Source: Fibrobacterota bacterium (GTDB taxonomy: Bacteria; Fibrobacterota; Chitinivibrionia; Chitinivibrionales; Chitinispirillaceae). Taken from it: DNA of 48,206 bases. The notes under the pieces are model-generated. The model was given only the letters and a program-made list of their open reading frames with translations. It made no database searches and had not been told where the DNA came from. The first letter of the stretch is position 1; each line of letters begins with the position of its first letter. The stretch lies in the NCBI GenBank assembly GCA_023436145.1, contig JAEZKP010000005.1, positions 1-48,206 on the forward strand. The letters run 5' to 3'. Made by a program: the position numbers and the translations under genes. Positions 35,214-45,300 of this stretch are shown here, one piece after another.

Positions 35214-35237
35214 AAAGGGGATTTAATCCCCTTTTTT
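35214..35237 (+). terminator. Terminator of the Hc1-like gene
   Basis: AAAGGGGA (35214-35221) pairs with TCCCCTTT, followed by a T-rich tail. Confidence 0.9.
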
Positions 35238-35371
35238 ATTTTGTGGCAATAATTTTTTTACCTGCCCGTATTATAACCCTTGAACTCTGATTAATCCTTT
35301 TAAGAATGATACAACCTGATAACAATATAACCATTTCAACCTATCATCTAAATCAATAATGGTGGTACAGT

Positions 35372-36322
35372 ATGAGTCCTACTAACAGTACAACAATGTT
35401 GGAGGTTTCAAACCTTCACAAGAAGTTCGGGTTATTTAATGCTGTCAAAAACCTGAGCTTCCAAATCCGGAAAGGTGAAATTTTCGGATTTTTAGGTCCA
35501 AATGGTGCCGGCAAAACCACTACGATGCGTATGGTAACCTGTTATATCCCTCCGACTTCCGGATCTATACGGGTTGCAGGGCTGGACCCAACTGCTTCCA
35601 GTCTGGAGGTTCGTAGAAAAATTGGTTACCTTCCAGAGCATAATCCACTATACAATGACATGACCGTACTGGAGTATCTGCGGTTTGTCGGAGAGATAAG
35701 AGGGATTAAAGCAAGCCGTTTACAGTCACGAATAGATGAGTTATTCAATGTGTGCAGTATCGGTAAAATGTCTGGGCGGTTGATTGGTAACCTTTCCAAG
35801 GGTTACAGACAAAGAGTCGGTCTGGCACAAGCGCTGATGCATAATCCGGATCTGTTGATTTTAGATGAACCCATGTCCGGCCTGGATCCTAACCAGATTG
35901 TAGAGATCCGTAATCTTATTAAAAATCTCGGGCAGGAGAAAACAGTTGTCTACTGTTCTCATATCCTCTCAGAAGTAAAAGCGACCTGTGACCGTATCCT
36001 GATCATTAATGACGGTCAGATGGTTGCAAGTGGCACTCCGGATGAATTAGTCAATAATGCCGGGAAAGGCAACCGTTACCATGTAAGAATCAGGGGAGAC
36101 CGTTTCGAAATCGAAAACAAACTCTCTTCTGTTTCCGGAGCCACTGGTGTCAACATTCTCAATGTGGCATCAGACTGGGTGACAGCTGAAGTGATGACTT
36201 CTCAAGAAGACATCGGAGAGGCGATCTTCAAAGCTGTTGTTGAAAACGGGATGAGCCTTGCAGAGCTTAAACGCGAATCTGCAAGCTTTGAAGAAGTGTT
36301 CACACAACTGACAAGGAAATAA
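35372..36322 (+). CDS. ABC transporter ATP-binding protein (GldA-like)
   Basis: The 316-residue protein has Walker A GPNGAGKTTT (about 44-53), signature LSKGYRQRVGLAQAL (about 145), Walker B LLILDEPMSGLDP and switch His CSHILSE. A C-terminal regulatory extension of about 90 residues is usual for GldA/NatA-like ATPases. It powers the permease encoded 2 nt downstream. The four genes at 35372-39872 form one operon ending in a terminator. GldA and GldFG in Bacteroidota are linked to gliding and secretion, but the same cluster is common in non-gliding bacteria, so substrate is open. Confidence 0.9.
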   Translation: MSPTNSTTMLEVSNLHKKFGLFNAVKNLSFQIRKGEIFGFLGPNGAGKTTTMRMVTCYIPPTSGSIRVAGLDPTASSLEVRRKIGYLPEHNPLYNDMTVLEYLRFVGEIRGIKASRLQSRIDELFNVCSIGKMSGRLIGNLSKGYRQRVGLAQALMHNPDLLILDEPMSGLDPNQIVEIRNLIKNLGQEKTVVYCSHILSEVKATCDRILIINDGQMVASGTPDELVNNAGKGNRYHVRIRGDRFEIENKLSSVSGATGVNILNVASDWVTAEVMTSQEDIGEAIFKAVVENGMSLAELKRESASFEEVFTQLTRK

Positions 36323-36324
36323 TC

Positions 36325-37041
36325 ATGGATAACATTTTAACCATATTCAAAAAAGAATTCAGAACCTTTTTTATCTCCCCAATAGCCTACATTTTTATTG
36401 TGGTTTACCTGGTAGTCACTAATTTTCTTTTCTTCCAAAGTTTTTTTCTTATAAACCAGGCTGACATGAGAAGTTATTTCAGCCTGCTACCCTGGATCTT
36501 CCTGCTTTTTGTTCCTGCTATCACCATGCGCAGCTGGGCGGAAGAAAAAAAGCTTAGAACACTGGAACTGCTACTTACCTGGCCTATCAGTGATTTTCAG
36601 GTGGTGGCAGGTAAATTTCTGGCATCCTTCAGCTTTCTGGCCATTACCATTCTTCTGTCAATTTCAGTACCCATTACCGTATCTTTTCTGGGTTCACCCG
36701 ATCCCGGACCAATAATAGGCGGCTATATTGGTGCACTGCTTATGGGAGCTGCATATCTGGCTATAGGTCTTTGGATCTCCTCTTTTACTGAAAACCAGAT
36801 AGTCGCCTTTATCCTGGGTGTGGTAATAACATTTACCCTCTTTATTGTGGGTAATCCTTTTGTGACTATGGCCGCACCTTCTATACTCGTACCAGTACTC
36901 AATTTCATCGGACTGGGCAATCATTTCGAAAGTATAGAACGCGGTGTCATTGACACCAGAGATATCTTGTATTATTTATCGGTGATCGGCTTTTTTCTCT
37001 TTCTCAATGTACAAACTCTTGGAAGCAGGAAATGGGAATAA
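36325..37041 (+). CDS. ABC-2 type permease (GldF-like)
   Basis: The 238-residue protein has six membrane helices, beginning ILTIFKKEFRTFFISPIAYI, which matches ABC-2/GldF permeases, and TMRSWAEEKKLRTLELLLTW. It starts 2 nt after the ATPase. It pairs with the GldG-like protein downstream to form the membrane channel. Confidence 0.88.
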   Translation: MDNILTIFKKEFRTFFISPIAYIFIVVYLVVTNFLFFQSFFLINQADMRSYFSLLPWIFLLFVPAITMRSWAEEKKLRTLELLLTWPISDFQVVAGKFLASFSFLAITILLSISVPITVSFLGSPDPGPIIGGYIGALLMGAAYLAIGLWISSFTENQIVAFILGVVITFTLFIVGNPFVTMAAPSILVPVLNFIGLGNHFESIERGVIDTRDILYYLSVIGFFLFLNVQTLGSRKWE

Positions 37042-37065
37042 ACCTATTCTGGAATGGGATTAATT

Positions 37066-38811
37066 ATGGAAGCAAAAAAGATTAAAAACCGCTCGGAATT
37101 TCTAATTTTTATTCTTGCGATTCTGGGTATACTGGTAGTGGTAAACTACTTCGGAGTCCGTATTTTCAAAAGATATGATATGACTGAAGGCAAGGAATAC
37201 AGCATCTCTCCTGCCACTAAAAAAATTCTGAAAAAACTGGATGATATCGTTACGGTCAAAGTTTTCTTTTCTAAAAATTTACCTCCCAATGTCAGTAAAA
37301 CTGTCACGGATGTAAAAGACATTCTTTCTGAATACAGCGCTTACGCCGGGAAAAACCTCAGAATCTCCTGGGAAGATCCTGCAGAAAGCGAAGAAGCTAC
37401 GGAACTGGCCCGCTCTTTGGGAATTCCCGAAGTACAGCTTCAGACTTTCGAAAAAGATAAGGTTCAGGCCATCAAAGCATACCTGGGAATCGGTATCCTT
37501 TATGCAGACAAAAAAGAATCGATACCGGTAGTACAGAATCTTCAGAATCTGGAATACGACCTTACCATGGCTATAATGAAAGTGTCCAGATCATCGGTTC
37601 CTAAAGTTGCAGTTCTGAAAACTGATACATTTCCAACTTTACCGCCGCAGTACCGTGCGCAAATGCCGAAAAACCCTGAGTCAACCGAAGAAAAGCTGGC
37701 AAAAGTCCTGGAACAGCTTCGAACCAATTATGATGTAAGCACAGTGGACCTTTCCAGCGGCACTCCAATTGACTCTGAAATCAAAACGCTGATTATCCCT
37801 GGTGGCGAGAACATGACAGAACGCAAACTCTTTGAAATTGACCAGTTCTTCATGAAAGGTGGAAATCTCATTGTACTGGCCGATGCTGTTACTGTCAATT
37901 TGCAGTACGGTGCCAATGCATTTCCCAGCCAATCTAAGCTGCTTGATCTGCTTGAGTTCTATGGGGTAAGAGTGGAGAAAAACCTGATTCTTGACCACGC
38001 CTGTTCACAGGTAAGCATTCCACAGCAGGTCGGTCCATTTACCATGAATGTAGCAGTCCCCTACCCCTATTTTGTACGACTCGGAGCCGATGGCTTCAAA
38101 AAGGATATCACCGCAGTATCTACACTTTCAGATGTTGTTTTCCCCTGGGCCAGCAGTTTGACACTTATGGTTGATCAACAGAATGCAGACTCCACAGCTT
38201 CTGCTTCAACTCAGGACAGCGTGAAAGGATCAATTCTAGCTCATTCAAGTGCAAAAAGCTGGGCAGTGTCTGAACGCTTTGATCTCAATCCACAACAACA
38301 GTGGGCTCCACCGGTTAATAATCTCAAACAGTATAACCTTGCTGCCTATCTTAGTGGAAATTTTAAAAGCTATTTCACAGGAAAACCTGTCCCTTCAGTA
38401 AATTCAGACGCAGGTGACACATTAAGCCAGATTAAACCAGCCCAGGACGCCAACCGTGAAATCGTACCATCCAGTACTAATGGACATCTGGTGGTCATCG
38501 GTGATGCGGATTTCGTTTCCGGTCAAAATGCCAGCGCTCCCGGTAATGTCGCCATGTTGCTGAATCTGGTTGACTGGTTATCTCTGGATGATAATCTGAT
38601 CTCAATCCGTTCCCGCTCTCTTAAGGATCGCACCATTGAATCAGATCTTCTTAAGAATGATTCAAAAGCACCTAATATCATCCGTCTGATTAATGTAGTC
38701 GGTATGCCACTGCTGGTAGCTATTGCCGGGCTATTGATATTTATTAACAGAAGAGAACATATTCCTGTAACTGTAGCAACCAACAACAAATCGGAGAATA
38801 CAAGCAAATGA
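37066..38811 (+). CDS. GldG-like ABC transport auxiliary membrane protein
   Basis: The 581-residue protein begins at ATG 37066 with GGGAT upstream; ATG 37054 would add four residues. A single N-terminal helix (FLIFILAILGILVVVNYFGV) is followed by YDMTEGKEYSISPATKKILK, the standard opening of GldG/DUF7088 proteins, then a large extracytoplasmic domain and a C-terminal helix before HIPVT. It contains a thioredoxin-like and IFT52/GIFT-like segment (LIIPGGENMTERKLFEIDQF). Its stop overlaps the DUF4340 gene by 4 nt. Function is unknown beyond association with the permease. Confidence 0.88.
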   Translation: MEAKKIKNRSEFLIFILAILGILVVVNYFGVRIFKRYDMTEGKEYSISPATKKILKKLDDIVTVKVFFSKNLPPNVSKTVTDVKDILSEYSAYAGKNLRISWEDPAESEEATELARSLGIPEVQLQTFEKDKVQAIKAYLGIGILYADKKESIPVVQNLQNLEYDLTMAIMKVSRSSVPKVAVLKTDTFPTLPPQYRAQMPKNPESTEEKLAKVLEQLRTNYDVSTVDLSSGTPIDSEIKTLIIPGGENMTERKLFEIDQFFMKGGNLIVLADAVTVNLQYGANAFPSQSKLLDLLEFYGVRVEKNLILDHACSQVSIPQQVGPFTMNVAVPYPYFVRLGADGFKKDITAVSTLSDVVFPWASSLTLMVDQQNADSTASASTQDSVKGSILAHSSAKSWAVSERFDLNPQQQWAPPVNNLKQYNLAAYLSGNFKSYFTGKPVPSVNSDAGDTLSQIKPAQDANREIVPSSTNGHLVVIGDADFVSGQNASAPGNVAMLLNLVDWLSLDDNLISIRSRSLKDRTIESDLLKNDSKAPNIIRLINVVGMPLLVAIAGLLIFINRREHIPVTVATNNKSENTSK

Positions 38812-39872
38812 AGGGTAACAAACTATTCTACGCCGTTGTTATACTGGTTATAGCAGTATTAACCATAGTGATTAGTGAGAATATCAGTAATAAATCACCT
38901 TCAGAATCTGAGAAGAAATTCTTTCCCGGATTATCAGAGTCTTCCATCTCTGCAATCACCATAAAGGACTCCAATGATTCTGTTAAAATTAGACGTAAAG
39001 GTGATATCTGGGTGGTTGAATATTATCAGTCATCAGCACCCACTTCTGCTGGCTTATCGATAGGAGGCGATTCCTCCAAGCCTGCTGCCAGCAACAAAAC
39101 CTATCAGGCGGACAGTGCATCAATCACCTCCGTTTTAGAAAAAGTTCTCAAAATGGAAAAGGGTGTATTGATCTCCGATAATCAGTCCAAACAATCTCTA
39201 TTCGAAGTAGATAGTGCCAAAGGAACTCTGGTTGAGCTTTGGGATGCAACCGGGAAATCAATCGGTTCTTTCCGTATCGGCAAAAATGGAGCAGACTGGA
39301 GCAGCAATTATGTGCGTATGACCGGTTCCAATTCCGTATATATGGTCAGCGGTTCACTGCGCTACTCCTTTTTCTCCGACCAGAAGAGATGGCGGGATAA
39401 AACCATCACCAGCTTCGACAAATCCTCTGTAAAAAGAATTTCTCTGATCAGAAAAGATGGCTCCGCATTGGCCATTGCCAAGGCAGACACCGGAAACACC
39501 TGGAATGTAGTGGAACCGACTCAGGCCGTGGCTAAAACAGACCAGATCGATGAGATTCTTAACACCACTTACCGTCTCAATGCATTCGATTTTGATGAAT
39601 CCGGTGCCACTGATTCTGCGATGGGTTTTTCCCAGCCAGAACTGACGGTGGTTATCAGTTTTCCTAACGATGCCACCAGGAAAATCACCTTCGGATCCAA
39701 AGACACAAACAGTAAGTATCGTGTCCGCACAGATGGAAAGGAACATGTGTTTTTAGTCAACGAGTATGACTTTGACAAGCTAAACAAGGATCTTGCCAAA
39801 ATTACTGGTGAGGAACCCAAAGAAACCGCCAAAGCATCCAAAACTAAAAAGTCAGGTTCTGCAAAAAAATAA
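38808..39872 (+). CDS. DUF4340 domain-containing membrane-anchored protein
   Basis: The 354-residue protein has an N-terminal anchor (LFYAVVILVIAVLTIVI) and DUF4340 modules with SAITIKDSNDSVKIRRKGD-IWVV and the repeated beta pattern LIRKDGSALAIAKADTGNTW, LTVVISFPNDATRKITFG and YRVRTDGKEHVFLV. The tail is Lys-rich (KETAKASKTKKSGSAKK). It usually accompanies GldG-like proteins, as here with a 4-nt overlap. Likely faces the periplasm. Confidence 0.88.
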   Translation: MKGNKLFYAVVILVIAVLTIVISENISNKSPSESEKKFFPGLSESSISAITIKDSNDSVKIRRKGDIWVVEYYQSSAPTSAGLSIGGDSSKPAASNKTYQADSASITSVLEKVLKMEKGVLISDNQSKQSLFEVDSAKGTLVELWDATGKSIGSFRIGKNGADWSSNYVRMTGSNSVYMVSGSLRYSFFSDQKRWRDKTITSFDKSSVKRISLIRKDGSALAIAKADTGNTWNVVEPTQAVAKTDQIDEILNTTYRLNAFDFDESGATDSAMGFSQPELTVVISFPNDATRKITFGSKDTNSKYRVRTDGKEHVFLVNEYDFDKLNKDLAKITGEEPKETAKASKTKKSGSAKK

Positions 39873-39900
39873 GCCTCTTGCGAATTGCTTAACGGCTGCG

Positions 39901-39934
39901 GGCCCGTACCTCTTTGAAGGTATGGGCCTTTTTT
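39901..39934 (+). terminator. Terminator of the GldA/F/G-like operon
   Basis: GGCCCGTACC (39901-39910) pairs with GGTATGGGCC (39919-39928), allowing one G-U, followed by TTTTTT. It may also serve the convergent guanine deaminase weakly. Confidence 0.85.
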
Positions 39935-39960
39935 ATATAATCGTCAAGAATACCCTAATC

Positions 39961-41274
39961 TTATTCGCCAGAGTACCTGAGTGTACCCATTATGTAGGTT
40001 GCTCTGATGTTCCTGTCATCTCCCATGGTTTGTAATCCAAACAGTAACTTCTGGATATCCCATTGCCCACCTTTTATAAGATAATTCATTCTGTGCTTAA
40101 GAATATCAGGACTTCTATAATCCAGCACTACAAAGTCTGCCTCATTTCCCACTCTGAAACTTCCGATTTTATCTTCCAGTTTTAATGCTTTTGCAGCACC
40201 TGAGGTGATCCTGTAAAAGCTTTCCAATGGATCCATAGTGTAACCGTTTAGCTGACCGACTTTATAAGCGTCCCCCAGGGTTCTGAGCATGGAAAATGAT
40301 GTTCCTGCACCTACATCGGTGGCTATACAGGCATTAATCGCTGAATCCACTGCATTTCTCATTGAAAAAAGACCACTGCCCAGAAACAGATTGGAGGATG
40401 GGCAATGGACAATTACCGATCCGGATGATTTCAACCTTCTGCGCTCAGATTCTGACAGGTAAATACAGTGTGCAAAAAATGAATAACCATCGACAAGCCC
40501 GGCCTTTTCATAAATATTCAGATAATCACTACAGTCAGTAAACAAGTCCATTGTAGATTGTACTTCTGCCAGGTTTTCTGCCAGATGAGTCTGAATGTAG
40601 GTATCCGGGTATTTCCGGTGAAGATCCCCTGCCATTTTCAGCTCATCCATATCAGATGTAATAGCAAATCTGGGTGTAACAGCATACAGGCTCCTTCCGT
40701 TGTGATGCCATTTACCTATCAGATATTCACAGTCGTTTCTGGCACTTTCAACTGTATCGCAGATGGCAGATGGAGCATTTCTGTTCATCATTACTTTACC
40801 TGCAATTATCCGTAAATTGACCACGCAGGCAGCTTCAAATATTGAATCTACGGACACAGAGCTCTGTGTTGCGTATGTCATACAGGTAGTGGTACCGTTT
40901 TTTAACAGTTCCTCTATAAAGAGACGGGCGACATTCTGAGCATATTCCTTACCATTGAAATTCTGCTCAACTGCGAAAGTGTACTCGTTAAGCCAATCTA
41001 TAAGCTGCTTTCCATAAGACCCGATTATCTCAGTCTGGGGGTAATGAATATGAGTATCGATAAAACCGGGCATAATCAGATAGTCTGAATAATCAGCAAT
41101 CTCAAAATGAGGATATTTCAATTTCATGTTTTCAAAATCACCAATATCCCTGACATAACCTTTTTCAATGACTAAACCACCATCATTGAATAAACGGTAA
41201 CAGTCATTTCTGTTTTTGCAATCTGAAGGACTCTTTAAAAAATCAAATATCTGACCATGTACTATAAAATTCAT
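39961..41274 (-). CDS. guaD: Guanine deaminase
   Basis: The 437-residue protein is an amidohydrolase with MPGFIDTHIHYPQTEIIGSY (zinc-binding HxH and the guanine-deaminase PQ pattern), THLAENLAEV, FAHCIYLS and CIATDVGAGTSFSMLRTLGD, the latter with the metal Asp. It deaminates guanine to xanthine in purine salvage or catabolism. Normal length for GuaD. Minus strand, convergent with the transport operon. No other purine genes adjacent. Confidence 0.95.
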   Translation of the reverse strand: MNFIVHGQIFDFLKSPSDCKNRNDCYRLFNDGGLVIEKGYVRDIGDFENMKLKYPHFEIADYSDYLIMPGFIDTHIHYPQTEIIGSYGKQLIDWLNEYTFAVEQNFNGKEYAQNVARLFIEELLKNGTTTCMTYATQSSVSVDSIFEAACVVNLRIIAGKVMMNRNAPSAICDTVESARNDCEYLIGKWHHNGRSLYAVTPRFAITSDMDELKMAGDLHRKYPDTYIQTHLAENLAEVQSTMDLFTDCSDYLNIYEKAGLVDGYSFFAHCIYLSESERRRLKSSGSVIVHCPSSNLFLGSGLFSMRNAVDSAINACIATDVGAGTSFSMLRTLGDAYKVGQLNGYTMDPLESFYRITSGAAKALKLEDKIGSFRVGNEADFVVLDYRSPDILKHRMNYLIKGGQWDIQKLLFGLQTMGDDRNIRATYIMGTLRYSGE

Positions 41275-41534
41275 GATACCTCGATTTTACCTTGTATTTG
41301 AAAGCTGATAAGTATCTGATCAAAATAAACAATAGCGCTCTCATTGTCATCAGGAGAAAAACTCCCCTGTGCTCAATGTGAACTCATTTAATAATATCTT
41401 AATAAAGGTTCTTAAATGAAGGATGAAGCTTTTAATTGAGGGATCCAAATAATAAAAGCTACATGATTTTAAGGGCTTTTTCACTCCGGCTCAAACCCCT
41501 GACACCCTGTATCGAAGTAAAAGGAAATTAGGAT

Positions 41535-41554
41535 GGGCACAGAAAAATGTGCCC
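41535..41554 (-). terminator. Probable terminator for the 174-aa minus-strand gene
   Basis: GGGCACA (minus 41554-41548) pairs with TGTGCCC (41541-41535) 15 nt after the stop; the following tract ATCCTAATTT is only moderately T-rich. The remaining 41275-41534 upstream of guaD shows no gene. Confidence 0.55.
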
Positions 41555-41569
41555 AACTTCTCCACTGAA

Positions 41570-42094
41570 TTATTGCTCAACTTCCACAGCACATTCAGCT
41601 ACTGTGGTTTCGGTTTTTTCTTCGGGCACAGGATTATACTTCTTACCACAGGAAGACTCAATAATACTCCAGAGAACTGCTCTGGCTTTTTTTGCACTCT
41701 CTTCGGTTTTAAAAGAAAGCCAGATCTGACTGTTCTTTTCATTCACTGTATCCAGTGTTATCGTAAAAGCGTGCGTCTTTCCATCATCACTGTTTTTTAA
41801 CTTTACCACCCTTCCGTAGGAGATGACAGATTCTGCATCTATCAGATCGAACCCGGAACGAAACAGATGAGGTTTGACCGATTCGATCATCGTTTCCAGT
41901 ATTGCACGGGCTTTTCTGGCAGACTCGATCCCTTTAAAATAGCAAAATGCTGAACCTTGCCTGGTAATGATCCTGAAGAAATGGCTCATATCATTTTTGC
42001 GCTTTTCTTCTGGAATCTCCTGAACGGCTCCGGCAAAAATAATGTGCATTACATTATAATTATCAAAAGAAGTACCGAAAACAGCCGTATTCAT
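41570..42094 (-). CDS. Uncharacterised protein with an internal repeat, 174 aa
   Basis: I chose ATG 42094 because GGAGG lies 5 nt before it; upstream ATG at 42139 adds 15 residues without support. Two related segments are visible: FCYFKGIESARKARAILETM-IES (about 55-77) and IWLSFKTEESAKKARAVLWS-IIES (about 132-155), suggesting a duplicated alpha/beta unit. The C-terminal tail is acidic. No signal peptide, membrane segment or catalytic motif. I do not recognise the family. Confidence 0.7.
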   Translation of the reverse strand: MNTAVFGTSFDNYNVMHIIFAGAVQEIPEEKRKNDMSHFFRIITRQGSAFCYFKGIESARKARAILETMIESVKPHLFRSGFDLIDAESVISYGRVVKLKNSDDGKTHAFTITLDTVNEKNSQIWLSFKTEESAKKARAVLWSIIESSCGKKYNPVPEEKTETTVAECAVEVEQ

Positions 42095-42351
42095 AAGAAC
42101 CTCCTTTTTTTGGGGTAAGTTTTTATTAACAAAAAACATACCGCTTTTTATGTGCTCTGCAAATCTCAGGAAGTCTATTTTTAAGTGGAATAGAGCCCAA
42201 ATTTTCTTAAACTTGAGAAACGCTCTGAAACAGAAACGAAAATGTTCTTTTTATTATATTCTAACTGGCTTTTGAAATTTTTGTGAAAAACCACAGGCGA
42301 AAACTGATCCATTCTCTGGCAGAAATGTGATAGTAGAAAAAAGAACAACCC

Positions 42352-45300
42352 ATGAATAGCAATCAGCAATCAGAAGGACTGGAGCGTCAGAAAAAATATC
42401 AGGCGATCGCCGAGATTGCCGGTTTGCTTCATAGCCGCTTATCTGCAGAAGAGCTTTGTCAGTCGATCTGCAGGATTATTAACCAGGCATTGAGATATCC
42501 TCAAACCACAATAGTGAGAATGCAATTAGGGGAGAGCCACTTCAGCACATCCGGAAATAATGGAACACCCTGGAATATAAGCAGAAGCTTTACCACTCCC
42601 GAATCTCTTAGCGGGTTTATTGAGATCTGTTACCTTTCAGAGAAGCAATGGACCGAAGACTCCGCTAATCTAAAGGACTACAGATCATTTCTGGATAAAA
42701 TTGCCATACTGATTTCCGGGTCGATCACCAGGGATGATCTTGAGCAGATTTTACTGGAGAATATTGAACGGAATAAAGAACTCAGCGGATTGGACCGGGT
42801 TAATCAGATTTTAAGAAAAAACGATACCATCGAGGTCCTGCTTCAGGAGATATGTCAAGTTCTTCCTGCATCATGGAAATATCCCGAAAGTGCATGTGTC
42901 CGTTTGACATACAATCATTCGATTTTTATAAGCAATAATTTTAAAAGCACCCCCTGGATGCAGACGCAGTCTTTTTCGGTTCCCGGTGGAGCAGAAGGAT
43001 GTGTAGAGGTATATTACACCAAAGAATTCCCTCAAGAGGATGAGGGACCTTTTTTAAAAGAAGAACGCTACTTTCTAAACAATATCGCCCATCTGTTGTC
43101 AGTTGCTTTAGGTTGTAAAATTCATGAACAGCTTATTTATCAGAACAGAGAACGGCTCAAGGAGCTGATGGCAATTAACCGGACTACTGCTATAATTATG
43201 AAGGGTAAACCGATTCATGACACCCTTCAGAGCATCTGCAATATTTTACCCGATTCCTGGCAATTTCCGCAACATGCAGCTGCAAAAATCATTTTTGAAG
43301 ACCACGAATATGTCTCCAGAGAATTCGATATAACCCCTTATGTACAGCGGGAGCAATTTGTTACTATTGATAATCAGTCAGGGACTGTGGAAATTTACTA
43401 TCTGAGAGAACTGCCTTATTACGCAGAAGGTCCTTTTCTTAAAGAAGAAAGAGAGCTTCTGTGCAACATTGCCCGTCTGATCGCACATTACATCAATAAT
43501 CAGAAAGGACGCAGGATATTAAGTTCTGCTGTCCATAAACAGCCCGCAAAAAACAGCCATCCAAAAGGTGGCATTAACGAACCCAGTGTCGAGAATAATT
43601 TATTTTCAAATATAAAGCCCCGAAAGGCAGGTTATACCCTTAGAAATGTAATGGTAGTATCTTCAGTTCAGGATGCTTATCTTCTGGCAGTAGAATCGTA
43701 TAACCATGATCATCTCACTGACCCTTTCTATCAGAATAATATCTGGAATACTCCTCAGGTCACCTTTTTATCTTCCGCAGATGATGCAGAAGTACAGTTG
43801 AACAATGATCATTTCGATATTGTCTTTATAATTGCTTTCTCACCATTCCACGATATTACGGATATCTATAAGTCTCTTAAATCAAAACACACTGAAACTC
43901 AGTTTTTTCTGGTTACGAAATCACCGGAACAGATTTCCATGCTACAGTCTTTTCTGTTCAGGGAAGGTCAGTACAAAACATCACTCTTCACCTATGAAGA
44001 TCATCCTGATTTTATTATTAACCTGTGTAAATTATATGAAGACTCTGTGAATTGCGATCAGGTGATGGCACCCACAGTATTACTGGTTGATGATTCTCCG
44101 GAATATTATACCCAGATAATTCTTGATTTTTATAGTACCGTTTTTAAAAGACTCAGGACCAGATCCACTCCTGACAAGCGGGCTGTTATTACCAGAATGC
44201 GGATGCTTTTGACATGTAACTATGAGGACTCTGTACACACCGCTCTTGTACATTCAAAATCTCTGGTAGCCGTTTTTTCAGATGTTGAATTCCGCAAAAA
44301 TGGTTCTCTTTATTCAAACGCCGGTTTTGAACTGTACGATATTGTTAATGAATACTCTCCTGACACCAAGTACATTCTTCATAGTACAGAACAATCCTTT
44401 GCTGAAAAAGCCAATCAAAAAGAGATAGATTTTCTCTATAAAGGATCTCCCCTTTTTTACAAAAATTTATGCGACCACATCGGGTATCTCCATTATTTCC
44501 ATTTAGATTCCGAAACAGAAAACAGAAGGACATTCGATAACTTTGAAGCCTTCCGGGATTATTCAGGGGAACTTAATCCATCTTTGATAAATGAGCTGAC
44601 CAGAAATCCCAGATTTTTAAACTGGCTTAAAATACAAGGTCATTTTGATTCTGTCACCAAACTTACCGGTACCGATTTTTCCTCCCTGAGTTTTGCAGAA
44701 TCGCATAACCGTTTTTACAACTTGCTCAATAGTGCAGGTGAAGATGATTTTTATCCGCCCATAGTCCAATATGGTGCCAAAGGCAGTATCAGTGATAAGG
44801 TGATAACCACTGTCTCCACAGGATCATTGGGAGGTAAAGGCAGAAATATAGCATTTCTGCATTCACTCACATCTTACAAGTCAATTTTTTCTTCTGATAC
44901 AACCATGCAGACAGCCATCCCTCTCACTTTGATAATAAGAAGCGATGAATATGAGCGGATTCTGGAAAACGAAAAAATCCTGAAAGTAATTGCCAGTAAT
45001 GATTTTAACGCAATCCAGGAAGCATTCGACGCAATAGAACTCGCAAATGAAACAGTAGATGCATTAAAGAGGTTTGTGGAAACAATCAACACACCACTTG
45101 CGGTACGATCATCAAGTCTTCTTGAGGATTCGATTTACCGGCCCTTTGCCGGAACTTTTGAAACCTATATTATTCCAAACAGCCACCCTGATCCATCTGA
45201 ACGCCTGAGACAGCTTTTATTAGCCGTTAAACGTATCTATGCTTCACCATTTAAACCCCAAGCACAGTTATATTTTTCTCACACAGGAAAAAGAGCAGAA

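Noticed and set aside
41275..41534. Purine riboswitch upstream of guanine deaminase
   Set aside because: I could not find the conserved three-way-junction core or paired loops on the minus strand.
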